Positions 24,312 to 31,984 are shown, counted from the first letter of the stretch. The stretch is DNA of 64,000 nucleotides from an uncultured Selenomonadaceae bacterium (GCA_937902665.1 CALELM010000089.1:52233-116232), one strand, 5' to 3'. Translations and numbers: made by a program. Notes: generated by a model not told the origin, from the letters alone.

Positions 24312-25419
24312 AAAACTACCGGATATAACCTTTGCAGAACGTGATCCGACAACCATAGAGCTAAACATTGTTGGCACGGTGGAAGGATTGTTAGGCAGGA
24401 CACTTTCCAGGGCTGACCCCTTGCGGCTTTTCCTTTGCGGGTTGGAGGCTATCATAATCCAGCAGCGGGAAATAATCGACTATGGGGCAAAAATGAACCT
24501 ATTGGCTTATGCCACAGGGGATTATTTAGACCATATCGGCGCGCTAGTGGGCACAGAACGCCTGCAAGCTACCGCCGCAACAGTTACCTTATGTCTTACA
24601 CTTTCCGGGGTAAGAGAGGCCGCCACGGCGATTCCAGCGGGTACGAGGGCAACCGCCGGGGATGGCGTATATTTTGCCATAAATGAGGCAGCTGTGATTC
24701 CAGCAGGGCAAACCTCCATAAATGTAGAGGCAACCTGCACAGAAACAGGCACAAAAGGCAACGGCTATGTGGCCGGGGAAATCAAAACCATGACTGACCC
24801 GGTGCCTTTCGTGGCCACGGTGGCAAATACCACAACAAGCGAGGGAGGCGCGGACAAGGAAACGGATAACGATTACAGGAGCCGAATACAAGAGGCCCCT
24901 GAAAGTTTTTCTGTGGCTGGCCCGTCAGGAGCCTATGAGTATTTCGCCAAAGCAACAAACCCACTGATTGCGGATGTGAAAGCTCGAAACGGCGGCGCGG
25001 GTGTGGTAAAAGTCTATGTTCTGCTGCAAGGCGGGGAGCTGCCGGGCGAGGAAATCCTTGCGGCGGTGGATGAAACGCTAAGCAGTGACAAGATACGCCC
25101 TCTTACCGACAATGTGAACGTAATTGCACCCACGGCGGTGGATTATGATGTGAATATAAAATACTGGGTATCCCGTGAAGATGCAACCGAGCTTGTGGAA
25201 ATTCAAAACGCCGTAGAAAAAGCGGTGCAGGATTATGTCAGCTGGCAAAAAGCAAAGATGGGGCGCGATATCAACCCAACGGAGCTGTATTACCGGATAC
25301 GCGAGGCCGGGGCAAAGCGGGCGGAAATCACCGAGCCAGTATTTACGGCAGTCAATTCCGCGTCTGTGGCAATAGCTGAAAATATTACTGTAACTTTGGA
25401 GGGGCTGGAAGATGATTAG
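24301..25419 (+). CDS. Baseplate wedge protein J
   Basis: The 372-residue gpJ/gp6-like wedge protein. It has the N-terminal GDYLDHIGALVGTERLQA block, a repeated beta domain (IPAGTRATAGDGVYFAINE), the conserved EGGADKETDNDYRSRIQEAP region (about residues 180-200), and a C-terminal PTELYYRIREAGAKRAEITEP. It overlaps gpI by eight bases, as in P2. Confidence 0.92.
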   Translation: MELKKLPDITFAERDPTTIELNIVGTVEGLLGRTLSRADPLRLFLCGLEAIIIQQREIIDYGAKMNLLAYATGDYLDHIGALVGTERLQATAATVTLCLTLSGVREAATAIPAGTRATAGDGVYFAINEAAVIPAGQTSINVEATCTETGTKGNGYVAGEIKTMTDPVPFVATVANTTTSEGGADKETDNDYRSRIQEAPESFSVAGPSGAYEYFAKATNPLIADVKARNGGAGVVKVYVLLQGGELPGEEILAAVDETLSSDKIRPLTDNVNVIAPTAVDYDVNIKYWVSREDATELVEIQNAVEKAVQDYVSWQKAKMGRDINPTELYYRIREAGAKRAEITEPVFTAVNSASVAIAENITVTLEGLEDD

Positions 25420-26137
25420 GGAGCTGAAAACCTTATCATTGGTGGATATCCTGCCGGATAACCTGCTGGCTGACGAGCAAATATATGCCACCGCCAAAGC
25501 ACTGGATAAGGAGCTGCAACTTGTAACGGAAGATTGCCGCCAAGTGATGCACCTTTCCAGGATTGATGAACTGCCGGAGCCGGTGGTGGACTTGCTGGCA
25601 TGGCAATGGCATGTAGATTTCTATGAGGCAGGTATGGATTTGACCACCAAGCGGCGTATGGTAAAGCAGTCGATTGCATGGCACCGCCGCAAAGGCACAC
25701 CGTCAGCGGTGGAAGAAGTTGCCACCGCTGTTTTTGGGGAGTCTCAGGTATCAGAGTGGTTTGATTATGGCGGTGATCCGTACCACTTCAAGATTGATTT
25801 GCTGGATGCGCCGGGGATAACCAAAGAAAAGATTGATACCATAGTCAGATTGGTGGAAACGGTGAAAAATGTACGTAGCGTAATGGACAGATTAGGCGTT
25901 AAGCGGAAAACAACCAACAAAATGTATATGGGCGTATACCCCAAGGTATTCAAATCCTACCATGTAGGCCCTGCCCAAGTGCATGATGACAATGTGGCAA
26001 ATAATCAGTATATGGGAGTTATCACACACATTCACAAGTCTTATCATGCTGGCCCTGCTGTAATAAGTGATTCGGCGGCAACCTGCCGGAAATATACAGG
26101 CGGCGGCCCGTATGTATATAAGAGCTATAAGGTTTAA
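25412..26137 (+). CDS. Tail protein I with repeat extension
   Basis: The first ~170 residues are gpI-like, with LPDNLLADEQIYATAKALDK, a central LLAWQWHVDFYE and SIAWHRRKGTPSAVEEV. The C-terminal 70 residues carry three degenerate repeats of the type Y(M/T)G...(H/Y)KSY(H/K)(V/A)(GPA), which usual gpI proteins lack; they may be an attachment site for the fibre proteins encoded next. Confidence 0.88.
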   Translation: MIRELKTLSLVDILPDNLLADEQIYATAKALDKELQLVTEDCRQVMHLSRIDELPEPVVDLLAWQWHVDFYEAGMDLTTKRRMVKQSIAWHRRKGTPSAVEEVATAVFGESQVSEWFDYGGDPYHFKIDLLDAPGITKEKIDTIVRLVETVKNVRSVMDRLGVKRKTTNKMYMGVYPKVFKSYHVGPAQVHDDNVANNQYMGVITHIHKSYHAGPAVISDSAATCRKYTGGGPYVYKSYKV

Positions 26138-26150
26138 GGAGGTTATATAA

Positions 26151-26939
26151 ATGGCAAATTGGGCAGGGGCACAACTTACCGCTGCCGGCAGAGCTTTGCA
26201 GGCCAAAGCTATTGCAGGCGTGTGCAAGTTGGAGCTGACCAAAGTAAAACTGGGTGATGGTTCGGAGTCAGGCACGGACATTGATACCATGACCGACCTG
26301 AGAAGCCCAAAATCCGTGCTGGGTATCAGTTCGATAACCCACGAGGATAACACCTGTACGGTAACAGGGCTTATTCTCACCTCTACGGTAAATGTGGGCT
26401 ATTATGCGAGAGAGTGGGGCGTGTTCGCCACGGATCCGGATATAGGGGAAATCCTCTATGCAATATCTTTGGATAATGTGCCGGATTGGGTGCCACCATC
26501 CACGGCGTCCGTAACGGTATCAGCCAGCTACGCAATGTCAATTGCGGTTTCTAATGCCGCGAATATCGTTGTGAACATTGACCCGGCGGGCCTTGTCAGC
26601 ACCGAAATGTTGGAGCGGGCGGCAAATTTAAGACAGGCAAACACGGCTTATGCTGAGGGCGCGATAATGTTTGACACTCAGCTTGCATTACATCCTGACT
26701 GGCGACTTGAATGTACGACGGCAGGAACTACAGGCGACAGCCTTTTAGACCTGACGGGTAAAGTGCTGGGGGACAACATCACAGATGGCACGGTAGTGTG
26801 GACGATTAAGCGCCTGTTTACCACAGAGGGAGATTTCTTTGAGATTGACACCAATGGCGGCATAATGCCAGCGGCAGAGCCTTTGTACAGCGTCAACTTT
26901 GAACTGGATACTGACGGCGACATTATGCCGAAAGAATAA
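26151..26939 (+). CDS. Tail collar fibre protein (P2 gpH N-terminus-like)
   Basis: The N-terminal ~150 residues match the phage tail-collar fibre domain (DUF3751): NWAGAQLTAAGRALQAKAI, VKLGDGSE, and a YYAREWGVFATDPD segment. The C-terminal part contains a short carbohydrate-type module and ends in two copies of F(E/D)...D(T/G)GxIMP. It likely links the baseplate to the variable tip protein encoded by the next gene. Confidence 0.8.
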   Translation: MANWAGAQLTAAGRALQAKAIAGVCKLELTKVKLGDGSESGTDIDTMTDLRSPKSVLGISSITHEDNTCTVTGLILTSTVNVGYYAREWGVFATDPDIGEILYAISLDNVPDWVPPSTASVTVSASYAMSIAVSNAANIVVNIDPAGLVSTEMLERAANLRQANTAYAEGAIMFDTQLALHPDWRLECTTAGTTGDSLLDLTGKVLGDNITDGTVVWTIKRLFTTEGDFFEIDTNGGIMPAAEPLYSVNFELDTDGDIMPKE

Positions 26940-26958
26940 AGAATAAGGAGAATGAAAT

Positions 26959-27918
26959 ATGCCAACGAGAAATTTTGTACCACGCGCTGATGGTGAGGGA
27001 ATGATTGGTACTGCCGCAAAACAGTGGGCGGAAGTAAACGCCGAGGTAGTAAATATTGACGGGGTGAATATCAAAGAAGCTGTCGAGAGCGGCCAGTACG
27101 CGCCAATTAAAAACATGATCCATTCAGCTGCAATGCACAACGGCCTGTATCGTGGCAAAGACCTGACCGAATACATGGAAAGCGGCCAAATGAGCCTTGA
27201 TATTGCAAACGGCGATTTTTCAAAAATCTACATTGGAGACTATGTGATTAAGTCCGTAACCACAGCCGCCACCACCTACACCAACAAAAGCGGCACGGCG
27301 GTAACTCAGGCAGAGGCCACCTATTCCAATGTGAAATGGTTGGTTGCAGCTATCGACCCACACCTGCATTGTGGTGATACCGAAACCACGGAGCACCATG
27401 TATTGTTTATCCCTGCAAGTACATTGCAGAGAGATGTGAAGATGAACCCAACCAATGACACCACCGGGGCCTATGTAGGTTCGGACATGTGGACAAAAAT
27501 CATGCCGATTTGGACAGCAGCCATTAAAGAGGCGTTTGGAGCGGGACATGTTCTTAGTCATAAGGAACTGCTGGCAAATGCAACAAATACCACCGTGCAG
27601 AGCACGGGCGGCGGTATGACGGGCAAATCTTCAAGCTGGGCATGGACTACGGTAGAAGGTGCTAACATTCCAAATGAGGCAATGGTATATGGTGGATCCG
27701 TCTTTGGTTCGGGCTATGATGTGGGTGATTTCCCAAGAATGTTACCGCTCTATGCTTTGAAGTGTAACCATTTGGAGGATAGAAGCTGGTTTTGGCTGCG
27801 CGCGGTTGCCTCTTCGTCGGGGTTCGCTGCTGCCGGCAACAACGGCGCTGCCTACTGCGGTGACGCGTCTTCTTCCGACGCCAGCGGCGGCGTGCGCCCA
27901 TATTTCCTGTACCACTAA
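26959..27918 (+). CDS. DGR target: variable fibre-tip (receptor-binding) protein
   Basis: A 319-residue protein whose 3' end is the variable repeat of a diversity-generating retroelement. The N-terminus has VPRADGEGMIGTAAKQWAEV, a short fibre-attachment motif; the C-terminal ~120 residues resemble the C-type-lectin-like fold used by DGR targets, with the final WLRAVASSS ... GGVRPYFLYH strand-loop-strand. Residues about 282-316 lie in the repeat; ten codons differ from the template and all ten changes alter the amino acid. The position after the collar fibre suggests that it binds the host receptor. Role inferred from DGR logic and context. Confidence 0.88.
   Translation: MPTRNFVPRADGEGMIGTAAKQWAEVNAEVVNIDGVNIKEAVESGQYAPIKNMIHSAAMHNGLYRGKDLTEYMESGQMSLDIANGDFSKIYIGDYVIKSVTTAATTYTNKSGTAVTQAEATYSNVKWLVAAIDPHLHCGDTETTEHHVLFIPASTLQRDVKMNPTNDTTGAYVGSDMWTKIMPIWTAAIKEAFGAGHVLSHKELLANATNTTVQSTGGGMTGKSSSWAWTTVEGANIPNEAMVYGGSVFGSGYDVGDFPRMLPLYALKCNHLEDRSWFWLRAVASSSGFAAAGNNGAAYCGDASSSDASGGVRPYFLYH
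27801..27907 (+). repeat. DGR variable repeat (VR)
   Basis: Aligned without gaps to the template at 28525-28631. The 15 differences are at 27820, 27829, 27830, 27835, 27836, 27847, 27848, 27853, 27857, 27859, 27860, 27871, 27872, 27877 and 27884, every one opposite a template adenine. The last 23 bases (27885-27907) are identical in both and would serve as the 3' homology (IMH) for cDNA transfer. Confidence 0.95.
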
Positions 27919-27926
27919 CCTTTTAA

Positions 27927-27949
27927 CCCCGCCCATATATGGGGTGGGG
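27927..27949. promoter_or_regulatory. GC-rich hairpin/cruciform after the variable repeat
   Basis: CCCCGCCC (27927-27934) and GGGTGGGG (27942-27949) form an 8-bp stem with one G-T pair and a 7-base AT-rich loop, starting eight bases after the target stop codon. Flanking TTAA on both sides adds to the symmetry. No T-run follows, so it is unlikely to be a terminator. DGRs such as that of phage BPP-1 need a similar GC-rich hairpin just past the VR for efficient retrohoming. Confidence 0.65.
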
Positions 27950-27973
27950 TGCGGTTAAGGAAAGGAGATAAAC

Positions 27974-28498
27974 ATGGGTGTACTGGCAAGAAAACGGAAT
28001 TTATCCGAACTAGAATTTTATAAAAATGCCATAACACTACGCCGGGATATGACGTTTTTACTATTGCGGGATTTGGGAGTGAAAAGCACCGTCCGCAATA
28101 TGCGAGTAAATACAAAGAAAATGGATGCTGAGGACGCGGCAGTTTTTACGGATTTACTGGAAAAGTACCGGCTGAAAATAGCAGGAGATTATCCTGATTG
28201 GCTGATTGATAAACTGAGATCAAGTATGTGGGATATTTTGCGCGACTTAATGATAAACATTACAAAAGCCTATACAATATGGGCCACCTGCAAGGTGGAG
28301 GCAGAGGAAAGGCGAATAGCACAGGACAGGGCAATAGCCTGCTGTGAAAATCTGCTGAAAGAGTTGGAGCTTGCGGTGGAAGTCCTGCCAGTGGATGCTG
28401 AAAAATATATGCGCTATGTGAAAATCATTGAGCGGGAAATAGCCTTATTGAAGGGCTGGCGCAAAGCAGATAACAAGCATAATAAAAATCTAAAGTAA
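27974..28498 (+). CDS. avd: Avd-like DGR accessory protein (four-helix bundle)
   Basis: A 174-residue, mainly helical and basic protein lying between target gene and template repeat, exactly where Avd sits in the BPP-1 DGR. The pattern of four long helices (about residues 8-35, 50-75, 80-125, 130-165) fits the pentameric Avd barrel that binds the reverse transcriptase and template RNA. Sequence identity to known Avd proteins cannot be judged here, and it is longer than the ~125-residue BPP-1 protein. AAAGGAG precedes the ATG. Confidence 0.7.
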   Translation: MGVLARKRNLSELEFYKNAITLRRDMTFLLLRDLGVKSTVRNMRVNTKKMDAEDAAVFTDLLEKYRLKIAGDYPDWLIDKLRSSMWDILRDLMINITKAYTIWATCKVEAEERRIAQDRAIACCENLLKELELAVEVLPVDAEKYMRYVKIIEREIALLKGWRKADNKHNKNLK

Positions 28499-28524
28499 AA
28501 GGAGGATATAGGGTATGAGCTACC

Positions 28525-28631
28525 CGCGGTTGCCTCTTCGTCGAGGTTCGCTAATGCCAACAACAACGGCAATGCCAACTACAATGACGCGTCTAATTCC
28601 AACGCCAACGGCGGCGTGCGCCCATATTTCC
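28525..28631 (+). repeat. DGR template repeat (TR)
   Basis: A 107-base copy of the target gene's 3' end with 25 adenines, 15 of which differ in the VR. In the target frame it codes mostly Asn (AAY) codons at the variable sites and keeps its own stop at 28646-28648. A Shine-Dalgarno and ATG (28515) just upstream open a 49-codon frame through the TR in a different phase, probably without function. The 142 bases from the TR end to the reverse transcriptase start match the size of the essential spacer RNA known from BPP-1. Confidence 0.95.
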
Positions 28632-28773
28632 GGATGTCCCCACGCTAATGCAGGGAACACATAGCAGGGAATGAGCTCATATCCTTCCCGCAAGGGTAAA
28701 TAAGAGCCGTGACGGGGCTATCCAAGGATATTGCCCATATAAGCGCGGCATTAAAAAATTAAACACACTCTAT
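28632..28773 (+). ncRNA. DGR RNA spacer region downstream of TR
   Basis: Non-coding, with short complementary stretches such as CCTTCCCGCAAGGG and a GCCGTGACGGGGC element. In BPP-1 a ~140-nt spacer after the TR folds with the 3' TR end to prime cDNA synthesis and binds the RT-Avd complex. Length and position agree; the fold here is not verified. Confidence 0.55.
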
Positions 28774-29925
28774 ATGATGCAATTCGACAACGCAAATAAT
28801 TTACTGGATGGATTCTTTAAAGCTGAGAAGGTAAGCAAATGGAAATACCGGACACAGAAACACAGGATAAACCTGTTAAAAGAAACCTATCACATGCAGC
28901 AGGAATTAAGGGAAAGGCTATATACCCAGGGAAAGGGTGCAGAGTTCAAATTATGCGAACAAGGCCACCTTAGATTAGTCAAGGCATTGACTATCCGTGA
29001 TACAGCTATGCAGCACTCACTTGTAAATAACTGCCTGCAACCGGCTTTATTGCCTCACATGGTTCATGATAATGGGGCAAGTTTACGGGGTAAGGGGATC
29101 AGTTTTACAAGGCGGAGATTTGAGCAGCATTTACGATGGCATTACCAACGATATGGACGAGAGGGCTATGTGCTGAAAATCGACTTTAGAAAGTATTTTG
29201 ATAACATTGATCATGATATTATCCGGCGGCAGTTTGGCCAGCACGTCAAAGAACCGCTGGCATTGTGGACGCTGGACAGAATACTTCAAGCGAATGAGAT
29301 TGATGTATCTTATGCCCCGGACGGATACCAAAACCGCCATTTTAACAGCTTAGAGCATGAGAAAGTGGATAAGCCCCTGCTGACCGGTCAAAAGATTTTG
29401 AAAAGGTCAATGGGCATTGGTTCCGTAGTATCACAGATAGCGGGGATTTACCTGCCGACACGGATAGATACGTGGTGTAAGACCGTCAGGCAGGTGCATT
29501 GCTATGATGCCTATATGGATGACCGGATAATCATTCACACGGATAAAGAGTTTTTACGCCAATTACTGAAAGAAATAAAGGCCATTGCGGAGAGTTTAGG
29601 CATATTTGTGCATGAGAAGAAAACACAGATAATAAAACTGTCCCACGGCTTTACTTTTCTAAAGACCAAGTACATTTTGACGGATACCGGCAAGATAATC
29701 CGCCGGATTCCGCATGATGTAGTTGTGAGGGAACGCCGCAAACTGAAAAAGCTGGCCAAATTTGTGGCCAGGGGAGAAATGTCCCCGCAAGCGTTCCGTC
29801 TGCAATACTTGTCGTGGCGCGGGGATAAGCGGAGATATAACGCCTATCACACGCTGAATAATATGGATAACCTGTATAAGGAGTTGATTGAACAATGGAA
29901 AAAGAAAAATACACCCTCACATTGA
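28774..29925 (+). CDS. DGR reverse transcriptase
   Basis: A 383-residue reverse transcriptase without maturase or endonuclease domains. Active-site aspartates are in DFRKYFDNID (Asp137) and YMDD (residues 247-250). The block GIGSVVSQ (residues 214-221) has the SQ ending typical of DGR enzymes instead of the QG of group II intron and retron enzymes. It copies the TR RNA with errors at adenines and delivers the cDNA to the VR. There is no clear Shine-Dalgarno before either possible start (28774 or 28777), so expression may be low. The end overlaps the next gene. Confidence 0.95.
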   Translation: MMQFDNANNLLDGFFKAEKVSKWKYRTQKHRINLLKETYHMQQELRERLYTQGKGAEFKLCEQGHLRLVKALTIRDTAMQHSLVNNCLQPALLPHMVHDNGASLRGKGISFTRRRFEQHLRWHYQRYGREGYVLKIDFRKYFDNIDHDIIRRQFGQHVKEPLALWTLDRILQANEIDVSYAPDGYQNRHFNSLEHEKVDKPLLTGQKILKRSMGIGSVVSQIAGIYLPTRIDTWCKTVRQVHCYDAYMDDRIIIHTDKEFLRQLLKEIKAIAESLGIFVHEKKTQIIKLSHGFTFLKTKYILTDTGKIIRRIPHDVVVRERRKLKKLAKFVARGEMSPQAFRLQYLSWRGDKRRYNAYHTLNNMDNLYKELIEQWKKKNTPSH

Positions 29926-30236
29926 CAGGGGAGGGCGAAACGGTAACGGTGGAAAACCTTACAATGAATGGAAACAACTATGTAAGTGAGTCAGAGGTGG
30001 ATTTGTCTGCATTGTCCGGGGCGTTCCGGTTGACTGCCAAGGACAGCAAGGGGAATGTGACGGAACATATCGAAAACGCACGGCTTTTACAGCAGGTACA
30101 ATATGCGTGGGATGGTGGCAGATACTATCTTTCATTTGCTGCTGTAAGTCAGTACGATATAGACCAGCATGTGCAAGACTCAAAAATTGAGTATATTGCT
30201 ATGATGTCTGATATTGACATGGAAGGGGTGCAGTAA
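29895..30236 (+). CDS. Hypothetical phage protein (113 aa)
   Basis: I do not recognise this protein. The first 70 residues look beta-rich with alternating Thr/Val and Gly turns (YTLTLTGEGETVTVENLTM), the remainder helical. It begins inside the end of the reverse transcriptase gene and precedes the XkdX-like gene, so it may be a fibre-associated protein or chaperone of the tail fibre locus. Confidence 0.5.
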   Translation: MEKEKYTLTLTGEGETVTVENLTMNGNNYVSESEVDLSALSGAFRLTAKDSKGNVTEHIENARLLQQVQYAWDGGRYYLSFAAVSQYDIDQHVQDSKIEYIAMMSDIDMEGVQ

Positions 30237-30237
30237 C

Positions 30238-30423
30238 ATGGCTATGACCAAGTACGAGAAAGTAAAATTTTATTACAGTAATGGCTATTGGACTTTGAAA
30301 ATGACCCGCAACGCCGTGGTAAAGAAGTGGATCACGGCGGATGAGTTCAAAGAAATCACTGGCCACGATTACGAGGAAGCCTCAAATACGCAACCGGCTG
30401 CGGAAAGTGAGCCGGAGGGTTGA
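30238..30423 (+). CDS. XkdX-like small phage protein
   Basis: Sixty-one residues with the XkdX family core: EKVKFYYSNGYWTLKMTRNAVVKKWITADEF then ITGHDY, cut short here as the family consensus YYxxGYW...VxxGxITxxE(Y/F)xxITGxxY. Its role in PBSX-like and other phages is unknown, but it usually lies after the fibre genes and before lysis genes. Palindrome copy 6 encodes TQPAAE in the tail. The ATG follows AAGGGGTG. Confidence 0.75.
   Translation: MAMTKYEKVKFYYSNGYWTLKMTRNAVVKKWITADEFKEITGHDYEEASNTQPAAESEPEG
30388..30403. repeat. Dispersed palindrome variant, copy 6
   Basis: ACGCAACCGGCTGCGG in frame near the 3' end of the XkdX-like gene, identical to copies 4 and 5 over 16 bases but with different flanks. 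Confidence 0.75.
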
Positions 30424-30629
30424 CTTTTGGGGATGCCTTAGAGCTGGCCAAGGCCGGCAGGATTCTGAGGCGCAAAGGCTGGCTGGAAGGGGACAGGATG
30501 ATTTGTAATTATACCAATGACATGCAGCCATATTTGGAAGTAAGTTACGAAGATAAAGAGCCTATTCCCTACCTTGCCGACAACCCTGATATATTCGCGG
30601 ATGATTGGGAGGTAGTAAATGCGTTATAA
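30420..30629 (+). CDS. DUF2829 (Tad2-like) protein
   Basis: A 69-residue protein of the DUF2829 type: FGDALELAKAGRILRRKGW at the start and DIFADDWEVV at the end. The phage protein Tad2, which sequesters the Thoeris signalling nucleotide, belongs to this family, though many members are untested. This one is shorter than usual Tad2 proteins, so the ligand pocket may be reduced. TTG start overlapping the XkdX-like stop, behind GGAGGG. Confidence 0.6.
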   Translation: MTFGDALELAKAGRILRRKGWLEGDRMICNYTNDMQPYLEVSYEDKEPIPYLADNPDIFADDWEVVNAL

Positions 30630-30723
30630 ATTCATAGCGGCAATTATGGCGGTGCTTATGCTGGCGCCGCCATTTTGTTACGCAAATACCCCGGAGGATA
30701 AAGAAAAGCACATAGGTGTATAG
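30619..30723 (+). CDS. Small exported protein (34 aa)
   Basis: A tiny gene with GGGAGG seven bases before its ATG. The product is a signal peptide (MRYKFIAAIMAVLMLAPP then FCYA) followed by about 13 polar residues. Located right before the holin, it could be a spanin-like or lysis-accessory peptide, although the mature part is very short. The function is not known. Confidence 0.5.
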   Translation: MRYKFIAAIMAVLMLAPPFCYANTPEDKEKHIGV

Positions 30724-30746
30724 GACTTTCTAAGGAGGCACAAAAG

Positions 30747-31202
30747 GTGAACGAGGTAATAGCTTTCATAAGATCAATGATTCCAGTGAGGACAGAGGCA
30801 ATATGGGGCGTGGTGGCTGGGGGATTTTGTACATTGATGAATTTTTGCTTTGGCGAATGGAACGACACCATAAATACACTGCTGTGGTTGATGGTGCTGG
30901 ACTATGCAAGTGGAATGTTGGCGGCATATATCAACCCACGGCTGGCCCTGAATAGTCAAAAGGGCTTTAAGGGCATAGCACGGAAAATATTTATACTCAT
31001 TATGGTGACAATAGCCCACCGGATTGATTTAATGCTGGGGACAACAGGGGTATGCACTATGGCCACGTACTTTTACATAGCCAATGAGGGACTATCAATT
31101 ACTGAAAACGCCGCCAAAGCAGGCGTGCCGATTCCAAAAGCCATTAAAAATTCATTGGAGCAGCTTTCCCACGAAAAGAAAGTGCGGGAGAAAGGGAGGT
31201 AA
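30747..31202 (+). CDS. Phage holin (Cp-1/TcdE-like family)
   Basis: A 151-residue membrane protein with three hydrophobic helices (about residues 15-35, 38-60, 80-105) and the family-type stretch WLMVLDYASGMLAAYINPRL. Holins of this family oligomerise in the inner membrane to release or activate the endolysin encoded downstream. The GTG start follows AAGGAGG. The C-terminus is charged, as usual. Confidence 0.88.
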   Translation: MNEVIAFIRSMIPVRTEAIWGVVAGGFCTLMNFCFGEWNDTINTLLWLMVLDYASGMLAAYINPRLALNSQKGFKGIARKIFILIMVTIAHRIDLMLGTTGVCTMATYFYIANEGLSITENAAKAGVPIPKAIKNSLEQLSHEKKVREKGR

Positions 31203-31203
31203 A

Positions 31204-31386
31204 ATGAATGGCTTAGCGTGGACGGAGCTATATAAAAAATTTACTGCTTTTGCTTACGTTGCAAGGCGGCAGGGCTTTTACGTAAATGCTATACAGGATA
31301 TGGAGTATAGCCTTTTTGAAATGTGCCCATTCCCTAGAAATCACAGGCCGAACAAGAGAGGAGCGCGGGAAAATGAGAGTTATTGA
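31204..31386 (+). CDS. Small protein between holin and endolysin (60 aa)
   Basis: A 60-residue, Tyr- and Arg-rich protein with a strong GGGAGG site, lying one base after the holin stop and overlapping the endolysin start. It contains no membrane segment. I do not recognise it; the position suggests a lysis regulator, which is only inference. Confidence 0.5.
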   Translation: MNGLAWTELYKKFTAFAYVARRQGFYVNAIQDMEYSLFEMCPFPRNHRPNKRGARENESY

Positions 31387-31984
31387 TATTTCAGCATGGC
31401 AGGAAAATGTTGACTGGCAGGCTGTGAAAGATGCCGGTATTGAGGGCGTTATCTTGAAGATTGGCGAACGTTGCCAACTAGATGATATGTTTGTGGATCA
31501 TGTCAATAAGGCTGTGGAAAACGGCTTACATTTTGGCGTTTATTACTTTGCTCATGCTTGTACCTATGATGAGGCTGTGGCTGAGGCTGATCAGGTTGCG
31601 GCGTGGCTGAAAGAATACCTGAGAGGCGAAACCCCGCCGCTAGGTATTTGGTATGATGCAGAGTCAAAACGGATGCTTAACGGTGATGTGACCGAGTGCT
31701 GCCGGGCCTTTATCAACCAGCTCACGAACTACGGGCACCAGTACAATGGTGTGTATGCGTCATGGAGCTGGCTAAGTGCCGAAAGTTCGCATTATATCCG
31801 TATCGAGGATTTGCCGGACTATGTGCCGTACTGGGTGGCAAACTATGGACAGGGCAACACCTTTGAAGAGGCTTGCAAGGATTACCTCAAAGAGGAATAC
31901 CCGGACAACATTATCCGTATGCACCAATTTACGGATAACCTGGACGGATTTGGTTATGATGCCAGCATTTATTATGAAGATTAA
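31373..31984 (+). CDS. GH25 endolysin (lysozyme)
   Basis: A 203-residue muramidase of glycoside hydrolase family 25, which cuts the peptidoglycan backbone at the end of the lytic cycle. The family signs are RVIDISAWQ with Asp5, FGVYYFAHA near residue 55, and the catalytic DxE in WYDAES (Asp95, Glu97). It lacks a cell-wall-binding domain. The start is the ATG inside the preceding gene rather than an earlier in-frame Met, because the GH25 fold starts here. Confidence 0.92.
   Translation: MRVIDISAWQENVDWQAVKDAGIEGVILKIGERCQLDDMFVDHVNKAVENGLHFGVYYFAHACTYDEAVAEADQVAAWLKEYLRGETPPLGIWYDAESKRMLNGDVTECCRAFINQLTNYGHQYNGVYASWSWLSAESSHYIRIEDLPDYVPYWVANYGQGNTFEEACKDYLKEEYPDNIIRMHQFTDNLDGFGYDASIYYED

Noticed and set aside
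29030..29050. Seventh palindrome copy (GCAACCGGCT in the reverse transcriptase gene)
   Set aside because: Only 10 bases match and the second arm is missing.
28774..29925. Reverse transcriptase of a group II intron or retron
   Set aside because: No maturase or endonuclease domain, an SQ-type motif, and a matching TR/VR pair make it a DGR enzyme.
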